Shown piece after piece: positions 1 through 6,227 of a stretch of DNA of 28,358 nt. Under the pieces are notes generated by a model. That model was not told the origin of the DNA, searched no databases, and saw only the letters and a program-made list of their open reading frames with translations. Location: assembly GCA_052118065.1 (NCBI GenBank), contig JBQKHY010000030.1, forward strand, positions 1 through 28,358. Reading direction: 5' to 3'. Made by a program: the position numbers and the translations under genes. Every line of letters starts with the position of its first letter. The stretch's first letter is position 1. Origin of the DNA: Ruminococcoides sp052118065 (GTDB lineage Bacteria > Bacillota > Clostridia > Oscillospirales > Acutalibacteraceae).

Positions 1-58
1 ATCCTTCCACCACTTCGTGGTCCCCCTCCCTTTACACAAGGGAGGCTGGTTAGTCTCT
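1..58 (-). repeat. Hairpin repeat module, end of a truncated mosaic repeat
   Basis: Two adjacent stem-loops: CCACTTCGTGG, and a stem of CCTCCCTT pairing with AAGGGAGG around TACAC. The module is identical over about 57 bases to 15611-15668 and occurs inverted at 23386-23434. The following bases to about 130 also resemble the right end of the two larger repeats in this window. This is therefore the right end of a third copy that begins before the window. No coding potential is seen. Confidence 0.8.
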
Positions 59-130
59 ACTAATTCTAAATATCTACCACAAAACAAGGTGAATTCTAAC
101 TCCACAAACCCAAATTTGTTTATGATATAG

Positions 131-209
131 TCTTGTTAGTTGCATTGCTGGTATATAATAAGAAGTGGAAGTATATATATACTTCCACTTTATATGGTGC
201 ACCTAACAA
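131..209. repeat. tRNA-Leu 3'-end/terminator repeat unit, copy 1
   Basis: The unit runs TCTTGTTAGTTGCATTGCT, then a perfect 28-base palindrome (163-190, arms AAGTGGAAGTATAT), then TATGGTGCACCTAACAA (193-209). The last block equals the 3' end of the tRNA-Leu gene at 9183-9269. The first block is a near copy of the same tRNA end in the opposite orientation. A second unit with the same plan but a different hairpin lies at 440-518. It is probably the original chromosomal tRNA terminator plus att site, left behind by successive integrations. Confidence 0.65.
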
Positions 210-439
210 TGTTACATCTTAAAAGGGTGCGTACCTCGCTTGTTAAGCACAAATACGCAAGGAAAGAGGCATCTGCGCCCTCCCTAAAAACAGTCCACCG
301 GACTGTTTTCTTAACTCCAAGTACAACATGGTCGTTTAGCGTTGTGCATAAATGCACTTCCTCAAACTCCCTGTTGTAGCTCTTCCTCGAACTCCTTTCA
401 TCTGCCACCGGCAGCAGTCGTTCTCGTCACACCTTAAGT

Positions 440-518
440 CTTGTTAGTTGCATTGCTTGTAAAATTAAAAAATATACAATACTGATGTATTGTATATTTT
501 TATGGTGCACCTAACAAG
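440..518. repeat. tRNA-Leu 3'-end/terminator repeat unit, copy 2
   Basis: It has the same plan as 131-209: TCTTGTTAGTTGCATTGCT, a perfect hairpin at 469-500, then TATGGTGCACCTAACAAG. The hairpin sequence differs completely from that of copy 1 while the flanking blocks are conserved, so the hairpin is kept as a structure rather than a sequence. Its right end is the left attachment site of the mobile element. Confidence 0.65.
498..518. repeat. Left attachment site (att core)
   Basis: This 21-bp sequence, containing ATGGTGCACCTAACAAG, is identical to 9178-9198 inside tRNA-Leu. It is followed directly by element DNA and preceded by a terminator hairpin. Confidence 0.85.
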
Positions 519-551
519 TAAAAGTGGCTTAAACACTGACCAAATAAGGTA

Positions 552-571
552 TGACTGCAAGTGTGACTGCA
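552..571. repeat. Integrase arm-type direct repeat pair, left end
   Basis: Two copies of TGACTGCA spaced 12 bp apart (552-559 and 564-571), joined by AAGTG. The same pair with the same spacing occurs at the other end of the element (9026-9045). It lies between att and the integrase stop codon. This is the position expected for sites bound by the amino-terminal domain of a tyrosine integrase. Confidence 0.7.
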
Positions 572-574
572 ATA

Positions 575-1750
575 TTATGATATTGTAAGGTTATTCTTTT
601 TCATATACTCCTCTGCAATAGCTAAATTCTCATCATTAAATTTTTGGAATACATCACAATATGTATTTAATGTGGTTGATATATCTGTATGACCTAAAAG
701 GTGTTGCAAAACCTTTGCAGGCATACCACTTTCAATACATCTTGTTGCGTATGTATGTCTTAATGAATGCAAATTAACTTTACCACTAACAGTTTCATCA
801 ATAATACAATATTTTTTCATTGTAATTGAATACTGATAATTGACCTGTGTTGTGTTAATAAGGTTGTTTGTTGTTGAAAGAAATATTTGTCCGTCCTTTC
901 TTTGACCTATTGCCTTTTTGAAAAGTTCTGCAATATCTTTAGTAATTGTTAAAACTCTCATACCGGCTTTAGTTTTTGTTGTATTATGTACAACTGTCTT
1001 TCCATACATACCTCTGCTAATTGTTTTGCATACATTAACAGTTAGGTTATTAAAGTCAATGTCCTTTACTTCTAAAGCATTAATTTCTCCTATTCTCATT
1101 CCTGTGAACATAGAAATAAGCATTTGTTCTGAATAAAGAATATCATTATTCTTTAGAACATCAATTAATTTCTGTTGTTCATCAATAGTCAAACCTCTAA
1201 CCTTAACAATCTCTTGTTTTGATTTAGGCTTTTTAAAATCTAACATTAGGTTCTTTTCAATAATGTTTTTCTTAACTGCCTCACCTAATATAGATTTCAA
1301 CAACTGATACATTTTATCAATGTAAGATTGAGAATAAAAGATTTTTGATATAAATAAATTCTTTATATCATCTTCTGTAAGCTTTTGAATTTCCACATCA
1401 TGTAGAACTCTAATTGCTTTTAAAGTTTTTTCTTTTCTATCATAGGAATTTTGACAAATTTCATTAAGTAATAATTGTTCTTCAATCATCTTTTCTGCAA
1501 GTTGATATATAGTAACATCAACTTTCTTTGAAAAAGTTCCCATTTTAGCTTGTATGCGAATTTCCAAAAGCTTATCTTTAACTGCTTTCACAGTTTTTCC
1601 GTAAGCAGTTTTACGAATTTTCTCTCCATCAACTTCAACAATAACCTGTCCAATGTAACGGTTTCTGCTTTCTGAAAAGTAGATAGTACCATCACCATAA
1701 GTAAGTTTTCGTTTTGTGCTTTTAGTTTTGATAATAATACTTCCTCTCAA
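575..1750 (-). CDS. int: Tyrosine recombinase integrase
   Basis: The 391-residue integrase should catalyse integration and excision of the element at tRNA-Leu. An amino-terminal arm-binding region (about 1-75) is followed by a SAM-like core-binding domain (about 78-175) and a catalytic domain (about 185-385). The catalytic set is visible: R219 in TGMRIGE, a lysine near 259 in TTKTKAG, H328 and R331 in HSLRHTYATR, H354 in LLGHTD and nucleophile Y364 in TLNTY. The length is normal for Tn916-type integrases. The gene ends next to the left att site, as is usual. The start is uncertain: TTG at 1750 is the first possible codon, but the only purine-rich stretch (GAGAGGAAG) overlaps it, so a downstream non-ATG start is possible. 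A promoter at 1788-1816 serves it. Confidence 0.93.
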   Translation of the reverse strand: MRGSIIIKTKSTKRKLTYGDGTIYFSESRNRYIGQVIVEVDGEKIRKTAYGKTVKAVKDKLLEIRIQAKMGTFSKKVDVTIYQLAEKMIEEQLLLNEICQNSYDRKEKTLKAIRVLHDVEIQKLTEDDIKNLFISKIFYSQSYIDKMYQLLKSILGEAVKKNIIEKNLMLDFKKPKSKQEIVKVRGLTIDEQQKLIDVLKNNDILYSEQMLISMFTGMRIGEINALEVKDIDFNNLTVNVCKTISRGMYGKTVVHNTTKTKAGMRVLTITKDIAELFKKAIGQRKDGQIFLSTTNNLINTTQVNYQYSITMKKYCIIDETVSGKVNLHSLRHTYATRCIESGMPAKVLQHLLGHTDISTTLNTYCDVFQKFNDENLAIAEEYMKKNNLTIS

Positions 1751-1758
1751 ACCATTGG

Positions 1759-1816
1759 CACAAAGGATTATTTACTTTATATAAACAATAATATATTGTA
1801 AAGTCCTTTGTGTCAA
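1759..1816 (-). promoter_or_regulatory. Integrase promoter inside an inverted repeat
   Basis: Reading leftward there is TTGACA (1811-1816), a 17-bp spacer and TATTAT (1788-1793). A perfect 9-bp inverted repeat, CACAAAGGA (1759-1767) and TCCTTTGTG (1804-1812), encloses the -10 region, and one arm lies just downstream of the -35 hexamer. This could be an operator for the excisionase-like or XRE protein, or a leader hairpin. Confidence 0.65.
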
Positions 1817-1829
1817 CAGGATTTATTGT

Positions 1830-2006
1830 TTATACTCTTCTTTTCTTTGCCCATTCGCATAAAGCATTAATTTCAACTTTTAGATTTTTACCAACTCTAA
1901 TAAGTGGAAAATCACCTCTCATCATAATACTTCTTGCAGTAGGTAGAGAACACCCCAGCACTTCGGCAACTTCTTTAGTACCTATAAATTTAATAGTATC
2001 ACTCAT
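1830..2006 (-). CDS. xis: Excisionase-like helix-turn-helix protein
   Basis: The predicted product is a 58-residue DNA-binding protein of the excisionase/MerR-like HTH_17 type. The core TKEVAEVLGCSLPTARSIM forms the helix-turn-helix, followed by GDFPLIRVGKNLKVE as the wing. Such proteins bend att DNA and steer the integrase towards excision. The start is set at the ATG at 2006 because AAGGTG lies six bases upstream. A longer reading from 2057 lacks a ribosome site. It overlaps the end of the upstream gene by eight bases, so the two are probably translationally coupled. The integrase lies immediately downstream with its own promoter. Function is inferred from fold and position. Confidence 0.82.
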   Translation of the reverse strand: MSDTIKFIGTKEVAEVLGCSLPTARSIMMRGDFPLIRVGKNLKVEINALCEWAKKRRV

Positions 2007-2424
2007 TGCCATCACCTTGTTTTTCTTCAACTTGTGATGAAACATCTGTATCATCAATACTATTAAAAATCTTTAGAAATTCCATAGCACCTTTATTGCG
2101 AGTAGTTGTATGTACATCTACTTTTTCTTTATGTAATGGTACATTTAACTTAGCAAGAACATATCTTAATTCTTCAAGTGTGTAACCATATTCAGAGCCA
2201 ACAACTGTATTATCATATATATCAATTAACACCCAATTCTGACAACTCCTATATCTCATTGCCTTGTATCCTGTAAAATATGGACGCATTTCAAAACCCA
2301 TTGAAAGAAATACTTCTTTAATTCTCCAATAGCTATATGGCAAATAAATATAATTAGTAGAATACTCTCCGTTATCAATACTTTTTTGTAACTCATTATC
2401 TACAATAATATCATCATTATCCAT
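1999..2424 (-). CDS. Hypothetical protein in the mobile element
   Basis: I do not recognise this 141-residue protein. It is acidic at both ends (DNDDIIVDNE at the start, EEKQGDGNE at the end). The middle is rich in aromatic residues, with YLPYSYWRIKEVFLSMGF and GYKAMRYR, and suggests a small globular domain. No signal peptide or membrane segment is seen. The start ATG has AAAGGAG eight bases upstream. Its end overlaps the excisionase-like gene by eight bases, which points to joint expression and perhaps a role in excision or its control. Upstream of it lies the 96-bp octamer repeat tract. Confidence 0.75.
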   Translation of the reverse strand: MDNDDIIVDNELQKSIDNGEYSTNYIYLPYSYWRIKEVFLSMGFEMRPYFTGYKAMRYRSCQNWVLIDIYDNTVVGSEYGYTLEELRYVLAKLNVPLHKEKVDVHTTTRNKGAMEFLKIFNSIDDTDVSSQVEEKQGDGNE

Positions 2425-2466
2425 TATTAAATCTCCTTTGCTTTTATTTTCTTATAATGGAGTGAC

Positions 2467-2562
2467 TAGGTATTTAGGTTTCTAGGTGTTTAAGTGTTTT
2501 AGTTTTTAGGTTTTTAGGTTTCTAGGTATTTTGGTATTTAGGTATTTAAGTATTTAGGTATT
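2467..2562. repeat. Twelve tandem 8-bp repeats (TAGGTATT family)
   Basis: Twelve consecutive 8-base units in exact register. The first four are TAGGTATT, TAGGTTTC, TAGGTGTT and TAAGTGTT, and the last is TAGGTATT. The tract fills the gap between the relaxase stop codon and the leader of the next gene. The strand is strongly G+T biased, giving AATACCTA on the other strand. The period is not a multiple of three and no ORF uses it. Candidate roles are initiator iterons, a protein-binding array or a slippage-prone spacer. Confidence 0.9.
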
Positions 2563-2564
2563 TA

Positions 2565-3770
2565 TTAGTTTTTAATTTCCTTAAAAATAGGTTCACTTTT
2601 AATTAAGTTATCAATATCATAATCATTCATATTATTTCCGATAAAACAACTTTCTAAAGTTTGTTTTGACAAGCTAGAATAATTTTTCTTTAGCCATTCA
2701 ATAAGATTTAAGTTTTTTCCAATTTCTTCTCTGTAGTATTCTAAATAAATCTTATAAATGATTTCAAAAAATTTAATAACAGTTTCTTCATTCCATATAA
2801 CTTCTATTTTAAATAACAAAGGGTATAAACCACTACCTTTTATTATGTGTGCAATAGACTTGCTAAGGCTATTGTTGTCAGGTCTTTCACTTCTAAGTGC
2901 TGAATAGTTTCCATCTTCTATTAAGGAAAGTAAGTCCTTTGTAAAATCTGTATAATTTCCTGAACCATTAACAAATCTGTACTTATTACAAATCTTATCA
3001 GCAAGAAACTTTGTTAATTCTTCTTCTGACTTTATACTATCAATAATTTGGTCTGTTATTTGGTGTGCATAATCACCTCTATAAGATACTTCAAATCTAG
3101 TCCAATCTTTACACTTTGTAGCCTCTTTCATTCTAAAGCCATTATTACATAGTTGTTCTTTCTTTTTGTCATATACTCTTAAAAGCATTTGACTGTTTTC
3201 TTTTCGAGAACCTACATAAAAAGTATCAGTAATCATATTGTTTTGCACTGCTGAAATTCTTCTTTTAGTTATTCTGCCTTTACAATCTTGAATAAATAAT
3301 GTGTTATTCTTTAGTTGATTGTAAATGTTATCAGGAGATATAGCATAATTTTTGTAATCAGCAGTAATATCAATTCTGCTTAATCTGTAACTATATGTAT
3401 CACTATATGTCATTTTTAAGAATAAAGATATATCTATCTTATCTCCAAAATGTTCAAAATAACTTCTTTGATATGAAGCCCAAGCCTGTGCAGAAAATCT
3501 TACTAACACACCCATATGCTGAAAATGTTCGTGTAAAGCTATAGCAAAATACCATGGTACATTTTCTATAGTGAAAGCCTTTGAATATGCTGATGGCTTT
3601 TTATTATACATTTCTACAACATCACCAAATAAAGTTTCTATTTTAGATAAAACAAGAAATTCTTTAATCATCAAACAAGCTGTGTTTACCCACTTTGAAT
3701 TATCAATAGAAGTTTGAGGAAAGAGAACAAGAGAAAATTCATCTACACCAACTAAAAGTTCTTTAGGCAC
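2565..3770 (-). CDS. Rep_trans/MobT-like relaxase or replication initiator
   Basis: This 401-residue protein belongs to the replication-initiation-factor (Rep_trans) family, which includes rolling-circle initiators and MobT-type relaxases of ICEBs1/Tn916-like elements. Visible family motifs are RLSRIDITADY (about 129-139), FYVGSRKENS (184-193), LLRVYDKKKEQ (196-206) and WTRFEVSYRG (223-232). It should nick the element origin and stay attached to the 5' end, starting transfer and possibly autonomous rolling-circle replication. I did not assign the catalytic tyrosine. The start is GTG at 3770 with AAGGAG nine bases upstream. The carboxy-terminal half is less conserved. Upstream is a hairpin-rich region suited to be its target; downstream is the octamer tract. 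Confidence 0.88.
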   Translation of the reverse strand: MPKELLVGVDEFSLVLFPQTSIDNSKWVNTACLMIKEFLVLSKIETLFGDVVEMYNKKPSAYSKAFTIENVPWYFAIALHEHFQHMGVLVRFSAQAWASYQRSYFEHFGDKIDISLFLKMTYSDTYSYRLSRIDITADYKNYAISPDNIYNQLKNNTLFIQDCKGRITKRRISAVQNNMITDTFYVGSRKENSQMLLRVYDKKKEQLCNNGFRMKEATKCKDWTRFEVSYRGDYAHQITDQIIDSIKSEEELTKFLADKICNKYRFVNGSGNYTDFTKDLLSLIEDGNYSALRSERPDNNSLSKSIAHIIKGSGLYPLLFKIEVIWNEETVIKFFEIIYKIYLEYYREEIGKNLNLIEWLKKNYSSLSKQTLESCFIGNNMNDYDIDNLIKSEPIFKEIKN

Positions 3771-3795
3771 ATAAGCACTCTCCTTTCTCTATTTG

Positions 3796-3871
3796 CTCCC
3801 CATCATTATACTAAGGGGAGTTGCTTATGCCGTAAGGCGATTGCACCCAAGGGTGCAACCACCTCGGCAAC
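3796..3871. other. Hairpin cluster, candidate oriT or double-strand origin
   Basis: Just upstream of the relaxase gene are several stem-loops in 76 bases. CTCCCC (3796-3801) pairs with GGGGAG (3815-3820) around an AT-rich loop, GCC pairs with GGC in GCCGTAAGGC, and TTGCACCC (3841-3848) pairs perfectly with GGGTGCAA (3851-3858). An outer GTTGC (3820-3824) pairs with GCAAC (3867-3871). The segment is more GC-rich than its surroundings. Origins of Rep_trans/MobT proteins often lie next to the gene, so this is the best candidate. A leader attenuator is an alternative. Confidence 0.5.
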
Positions 3872-3874
3872 GCA

Positions 3875-4210
3875 TTATCCTACCCTTTTAGGTGGTGAAA
3901 TCAGCTTAATGTTGTCAGCAGTAGCAGATACCTTATGTCCTTGTGGTGTCCAATACAAACTCATTGTTAAACCGTCTAAAGCTACAGGTTGTGGAACTCC
4001 GTCATCAGCAAGTTCAACTCTTTTTTCACCAAGAATTTTAACAACTAATTTTTCGTATAGTCTGTCAGGTAATACAAGTTCGTATTTATAACCAACGATA
4101 TTATCCTTTCTCACTCCGTCTACATATTCAAAAGCCGGTGTTACACCAACAAGAATTGTTGTATTTCCTACTGTTTTATTTGTATCAATTACAATGTGGT
4201 TAATATCCAA
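3875..4210 (-). CDS. Small DUF961-like mobile-element protein
   Basis: The 111-residue product has no signal peptide or membrane segment and looks like a compact beta-rich domain. It begins with DINHIVIDTNKTVGNTTIL and ends with a basic SPPKRVG tail. Position (immediately before the relaxase) and the opening resemble the small DUF961/YdcP-type proteins of Tn916-like elements, but this assignment is tentative. The start is taken as TTG at 4210 because GGGAGGA lies at the right distance upstream. The longer reading from 4225 would place that ribosome site inside the gene. It probably shares a transcript with the relaxase, and the hairpin cluster lies between them. Confidence 0.7.
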   Translation of the reverse strand: MDINHIVIDTNKTVGNTTILVGVTPAFEYVDGVRKDNIVGYKYELVLPDRLYEKLVVKILGEKRVELADDGVPQPVALDGLTMSLYWTPQGHKVSATADNIKLISPPKRVG

Positions 4211-4255
4211 TGATATTCCTCCCAAAATATAAATTTAAAATGCACATAAATGATA

Positions 4256-4267
4256 GATAAATTTATC
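4256..4267. promoter_or_regulatory. 12-bp palindrome upstream of the DUF961-like gene
   Basis: GATAAATTTATC is a perfect palindrome about 45 bases ahead of the TTG start. A ten-base match, GATAAATTTA, occurs at 5311-5320 in the intergenic region beyond the regulator gene. This could be an operator half-site set. Evidence is limited to the repeat itself. Confidence 0.35.
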
Positions 4268-4342
4268 ACCACTTTTCTCTATATAAATTTTTATGTACAT
4301 CTTATAATGTAATCATACATATGGAATATCTCATATTTTGAG

Positions 4343-4355
4343 AATTTACAACAAA
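4343..4355. promoter_or_regulatory. Shared 13-bp motif, candidate operator (copy 1)
   Basis: AATTTACAACAAA occurs here and again at 5108-5120. The two copies lie upstream of the DUF961-like/relaxase unit and upstream of the XRE-type regulator gene, in the same orientation. This suits a binding site for the regulator encoded between them. Confidence 0.4.
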
Positions 4356-4377
4356 TAACAATCTTTTTTGAATATTG

Positions 4378-5082
4378 TTAAACCATATTTAGATTTTTTG
4401 CAATTACCGTAAAAGCCTTTAGTAACTCTATCTGAGTTGGATATGAATAATCAACTAATATTTCCGATAGTTCACTAGGAATATCAGAAAAATATTCATA
4501 CCTAAAGAAATCAGCAGAAACATTAAAGCAATCACAAAATGAAATCATAAAATCAACTGTAGGAGTACAAGCATTCCTGTAAGCAGTTTTTTCATTCAAA
4601 CCAAGCACCTTACAAATGCTTTTTATATCCACTTTATATAAGGTAAAAAACCTCTTACTTTTCACCTTGTCATTCTCATCATTATCAAACCTATCAAGAT
4701 TTATCTTTGAATATGTACCGGCTTTCTTTTTACACAGTTCTAAGAATTTTTTATGTGTATTGTTATTTAGATTCAATACACCCTTTAATTTAACAAGTGG
4801 TAGTCTTTCAACTGCCTTTTCTTCTCCGAAAAACAATTTATCATAGTTCAAATCATTTTCCTTATTGTTTAGTTCAAGATTTTCAAACAAATCAAGAAAC
4901 TTAAATGTAGGTAATTGTTTACCATTACAGATACGATTGACTGTATCTTTAGAAATAGCATTAACTTCATCACCACCTAATAGTTCAGCATACTTCTTAA
5001 AAGATACATTTCTCCTATTTTTACATTGCATAACTATACAAGAAAAATTAATAATTTTTCTATATTTTTTAATGTTTAACAC
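4378..5082 (-). CDS. XRE-type regulator with two HTH-like regions
   Basis: This 234-residue protein probably controls the element. The amino-terminal part (about 8-75) looks like an XRE helix-turn-helix: NVSFKKYAELLGG, then ISKDTVNRICNGKQLPTFKF. A second HTH-like segment lies near 155-205, with DIKSICKVLGLNEKTAYRN followed by FMISFCDCFNVSADFF. The charged linker between them is rich in Lys and Asn. Two HTH modules in one chain are unusual; many element repressors have one HTH plus a peptidase or dimer domain. The start is GTG at 5082 with AAAGG seven bases upstream. A shared 13-bp motif lies before it (5108) and before the next unit (4343), suggesting autoregulation. No peptidase motif is seen. 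Confidence 0.75.
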   Translation of the reverse strand: MLNIKKYRKIINFSCIVMQCKNRRNVSFKKYAELLGGDEVNAISKDTVNRICNGKQLPTFKFLDLFENLELNNKENDLNYDKLFFGEEKAVERLPLVKLKGVLNLNNNTHKKFLELCKKKAGTYSKINLDRFDNDENDKVKSKRFFTLYKVDIKSICKVLGLNEKTAYRNACTPTVDFMISFCDCFNVSADFFRYEYFSDIPSELSEILVDYSYPTQIELLKAFTVIAKNLNMV

Positions 5083-5107
5083 TAAAAAAACCTTTCTGAG
5101 AACTTAA

Positions 5108-5120
5108 AATTTACAACAAA
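5108..5120. promoter_or_regulatory. Shared 13-bp motif, candidate operator (copy 2)
   Basis: AATTTACAACAAA lies 26 bases upstream of the GTG start of the XRE-type regulator. It matches 4343-4355 exactly. See that entry for the proposed role. Confidence 0.4.
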
Positions 5121-5439
5121 ATCAAGTTTGTTATAAAGTCCTCAGTGTATATAGAATAATTATTGGAGTTACATATACTATTCTCAATTTTAGCACCATT
5201 TCTTATCAACACTTAGTAGTAAGGGAGAAAACGCAAAAATTTCAGGGTGCCTCAAAAGTTAAGGGTTTTAGGGGTTTTAAGGCATTTTGATAGAAAATCT
5301 TACATTTGGTGATAAATTTATACTTGTGAATTTTAATATTATTTTTTGGTATAAATTATATTAATTGTGATAATCTTAAACTATCGCAAATAATCTGCAA
5401 TATTGAACAATTAAACATTTTAAAAGGATACATAAAAAT
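5121..5439. other. Intergenic region of the element, no gene
   Basis: About 320 AT-rich bases between the regulator gene and the terminator of the FtsK-like gene. I see no ORF with a ribosome site. It holds a purine-rich stretch with short repeats of GGGTTTTAGGGGTTTTAAGG near 5264-5283 and the GATAAATTTA motif at 5311. It may contain the regulator's promoter; no convincing -35/-10 pair was found. Confidence 0.5.
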
Positions 5440-5470
5440 AAGAGTCATTTTTCCATATAAAATGACCCTT
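5440..5470 (-). terminator. Terminator of the FtsK-like gene
   Basis: AAGAGTCATTTT pairs with AAAATGACCCTT with one wobble. On the minus strand the hairpin is followed by ATTTTTAT. It lies about 45 bases past the stop codon of the gene ending at 5514. Confidence 0.75.
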
Positions 5471-5513
5471 AAAATAAATTATTCACTTTTTTAAAAATGT
5501 ATATATATTCAAT

Positions 5514-6227
5514 TTATTTTTCTAAAGCACTTTTAATAATTGCCTTTGTTTCTTTCATATTTCTAATTGTTGGAATAGTGATTTCTGTTATTGACTTTCC
5601 ATCAATACGCAAATATCCCTTTCCCCTTGATTTAGGCTTTATCTGTTCAGCCTCATCAGAGAACAACATTCTGATACTTTCCTTTGATAAATTTCCTAAC
5701 CCTAAGGCATTACCAAAGTTATCTCTGCCTGTTATAAAATTTGCGTCTGCCCTTTGTAGAACCATAATTATAAAAATTGAAACACCTCTACCTAACATAA
5801 GAATTGCACCCATCATTTTTTTGTATTCTTCCATTTCCTTTTTAGGTATAGAAGATAAATAACCACTCCATTCATCAACACATAAGTAAATAGGAATATT
5901 GTTATCTGATGGTGTTTCCATTCTGTATTGCATTTCCTTATGTACAATCTCCAAAGCCTTTCCAACTTCATTATGTTTATAGTAGTTTTTACAATCACTC
6001 ATTTCTGAAAAGTCTATTGATTTAAAATCTGCAAGTATTAGTTGTACAGGCTTTAGTGCAATTTGCTTTAAGAAATAAGTTAAAGCATAAGTCTTACCAC
6101 TTCCGGATGGTGCAACACATATTAAATGTGGTACAGAACTAAAATTAACTTTAACAGGTAATACAAAATCATTGTCTAGTCCCTTTTGACTAATGCCAAT
6201 AATAAAAGAGTTATCATACTTCATCAT
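5514..6227 (-). CDS. FtsK/TcpA-like DNA-translocating ATPase
   Basis: This 237-residue P-loop ATPase belongs to the FtsK/HerA type used as coupling protein in Tn916-like elements. The Walker A motif APSGSGKT lies near residues 39-46. A Walker B motif, IYLCVDEW, lies near the middle, followed by an arginine/glutamine-rich segment (VLQRADANFITGRDNFGNA) typical of FtsK. It should carry the relaxase-DNA complex to a helper pore. It is much shorter than standard TcpA proteins and has no membrane helices of its own. The upstream gene, overlapping by 14 bases, encodes a two-helix membrane protein that may be the missing half. The start is one of three consecutive ATGs (6224-6230); 6227 has the best spacing from AAGGTGG. 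Confidence 0.85.
   Translation of the reverse strand: MMKYDNSFIIGISQKGLDNDFVLPVKVNFSSVPHLICVAPSGSGKTYALTYFLKQIALKPVQLILADFKSIDFSEMSDCKNYYKHNEVGKALEIVHKEMQYRMETPSDNNIPIYLCVDEWSGYLSSIPKKEMEEYKKMMGAILMLGRGVSIFIIMVLQRADANFITGRDNFGNALGLGNLSKESIRMLFSDEAEQIKPKSRGKGYLRIDGKSITEITIPTIRNMKETKAIIKSALEK

Larger units (their letters stand above)
210..518. mobile_element. 309-bp att-bounded remnant in tandem with the element
   Basis: This segment lies between two copies of the att core, 193-209 and 498-518, and carries no integrase or other convincing gene. It includes a short palindrome (287-309, arms AAAACAGTCC) and its own tRNA-type terminator hairpin (469-500, perfect 14-bp arms AAAATATACAATAC). The layout fits an internally deleted or cis-mobilizable element sitting next to the complete one. 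That is inference; a plain chromosomal duplication is possible. Confidence 0.45.

Noticed and set aside
140..379. Plus-strand ORF of 79 codons near the left end
   Set aside because: It spans the palindrome and att fragment, has no ribosome site, and shows no protein-like composition.
190..408. Minus-strand ORF of 72 codons in the att remnant
   Set aside because: It reads through the tRNA-Leu fragment and a palindrome, has no ribosome site, and overlaps another ORF on the other strand.
193..450. ACCTAAC and GTTAGGT motifs resembling integron attC boxes
   Set aside because: They are the tRNA-Leu acceptor/T-arm end, the spacing does not fit an attC fold, and no integron integrase is present.
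2467..2562. Octamer array considered as a CRISPR
   Set aside because: There are no spacers, the unit is 8 bp, and no cas genes occur in the window.
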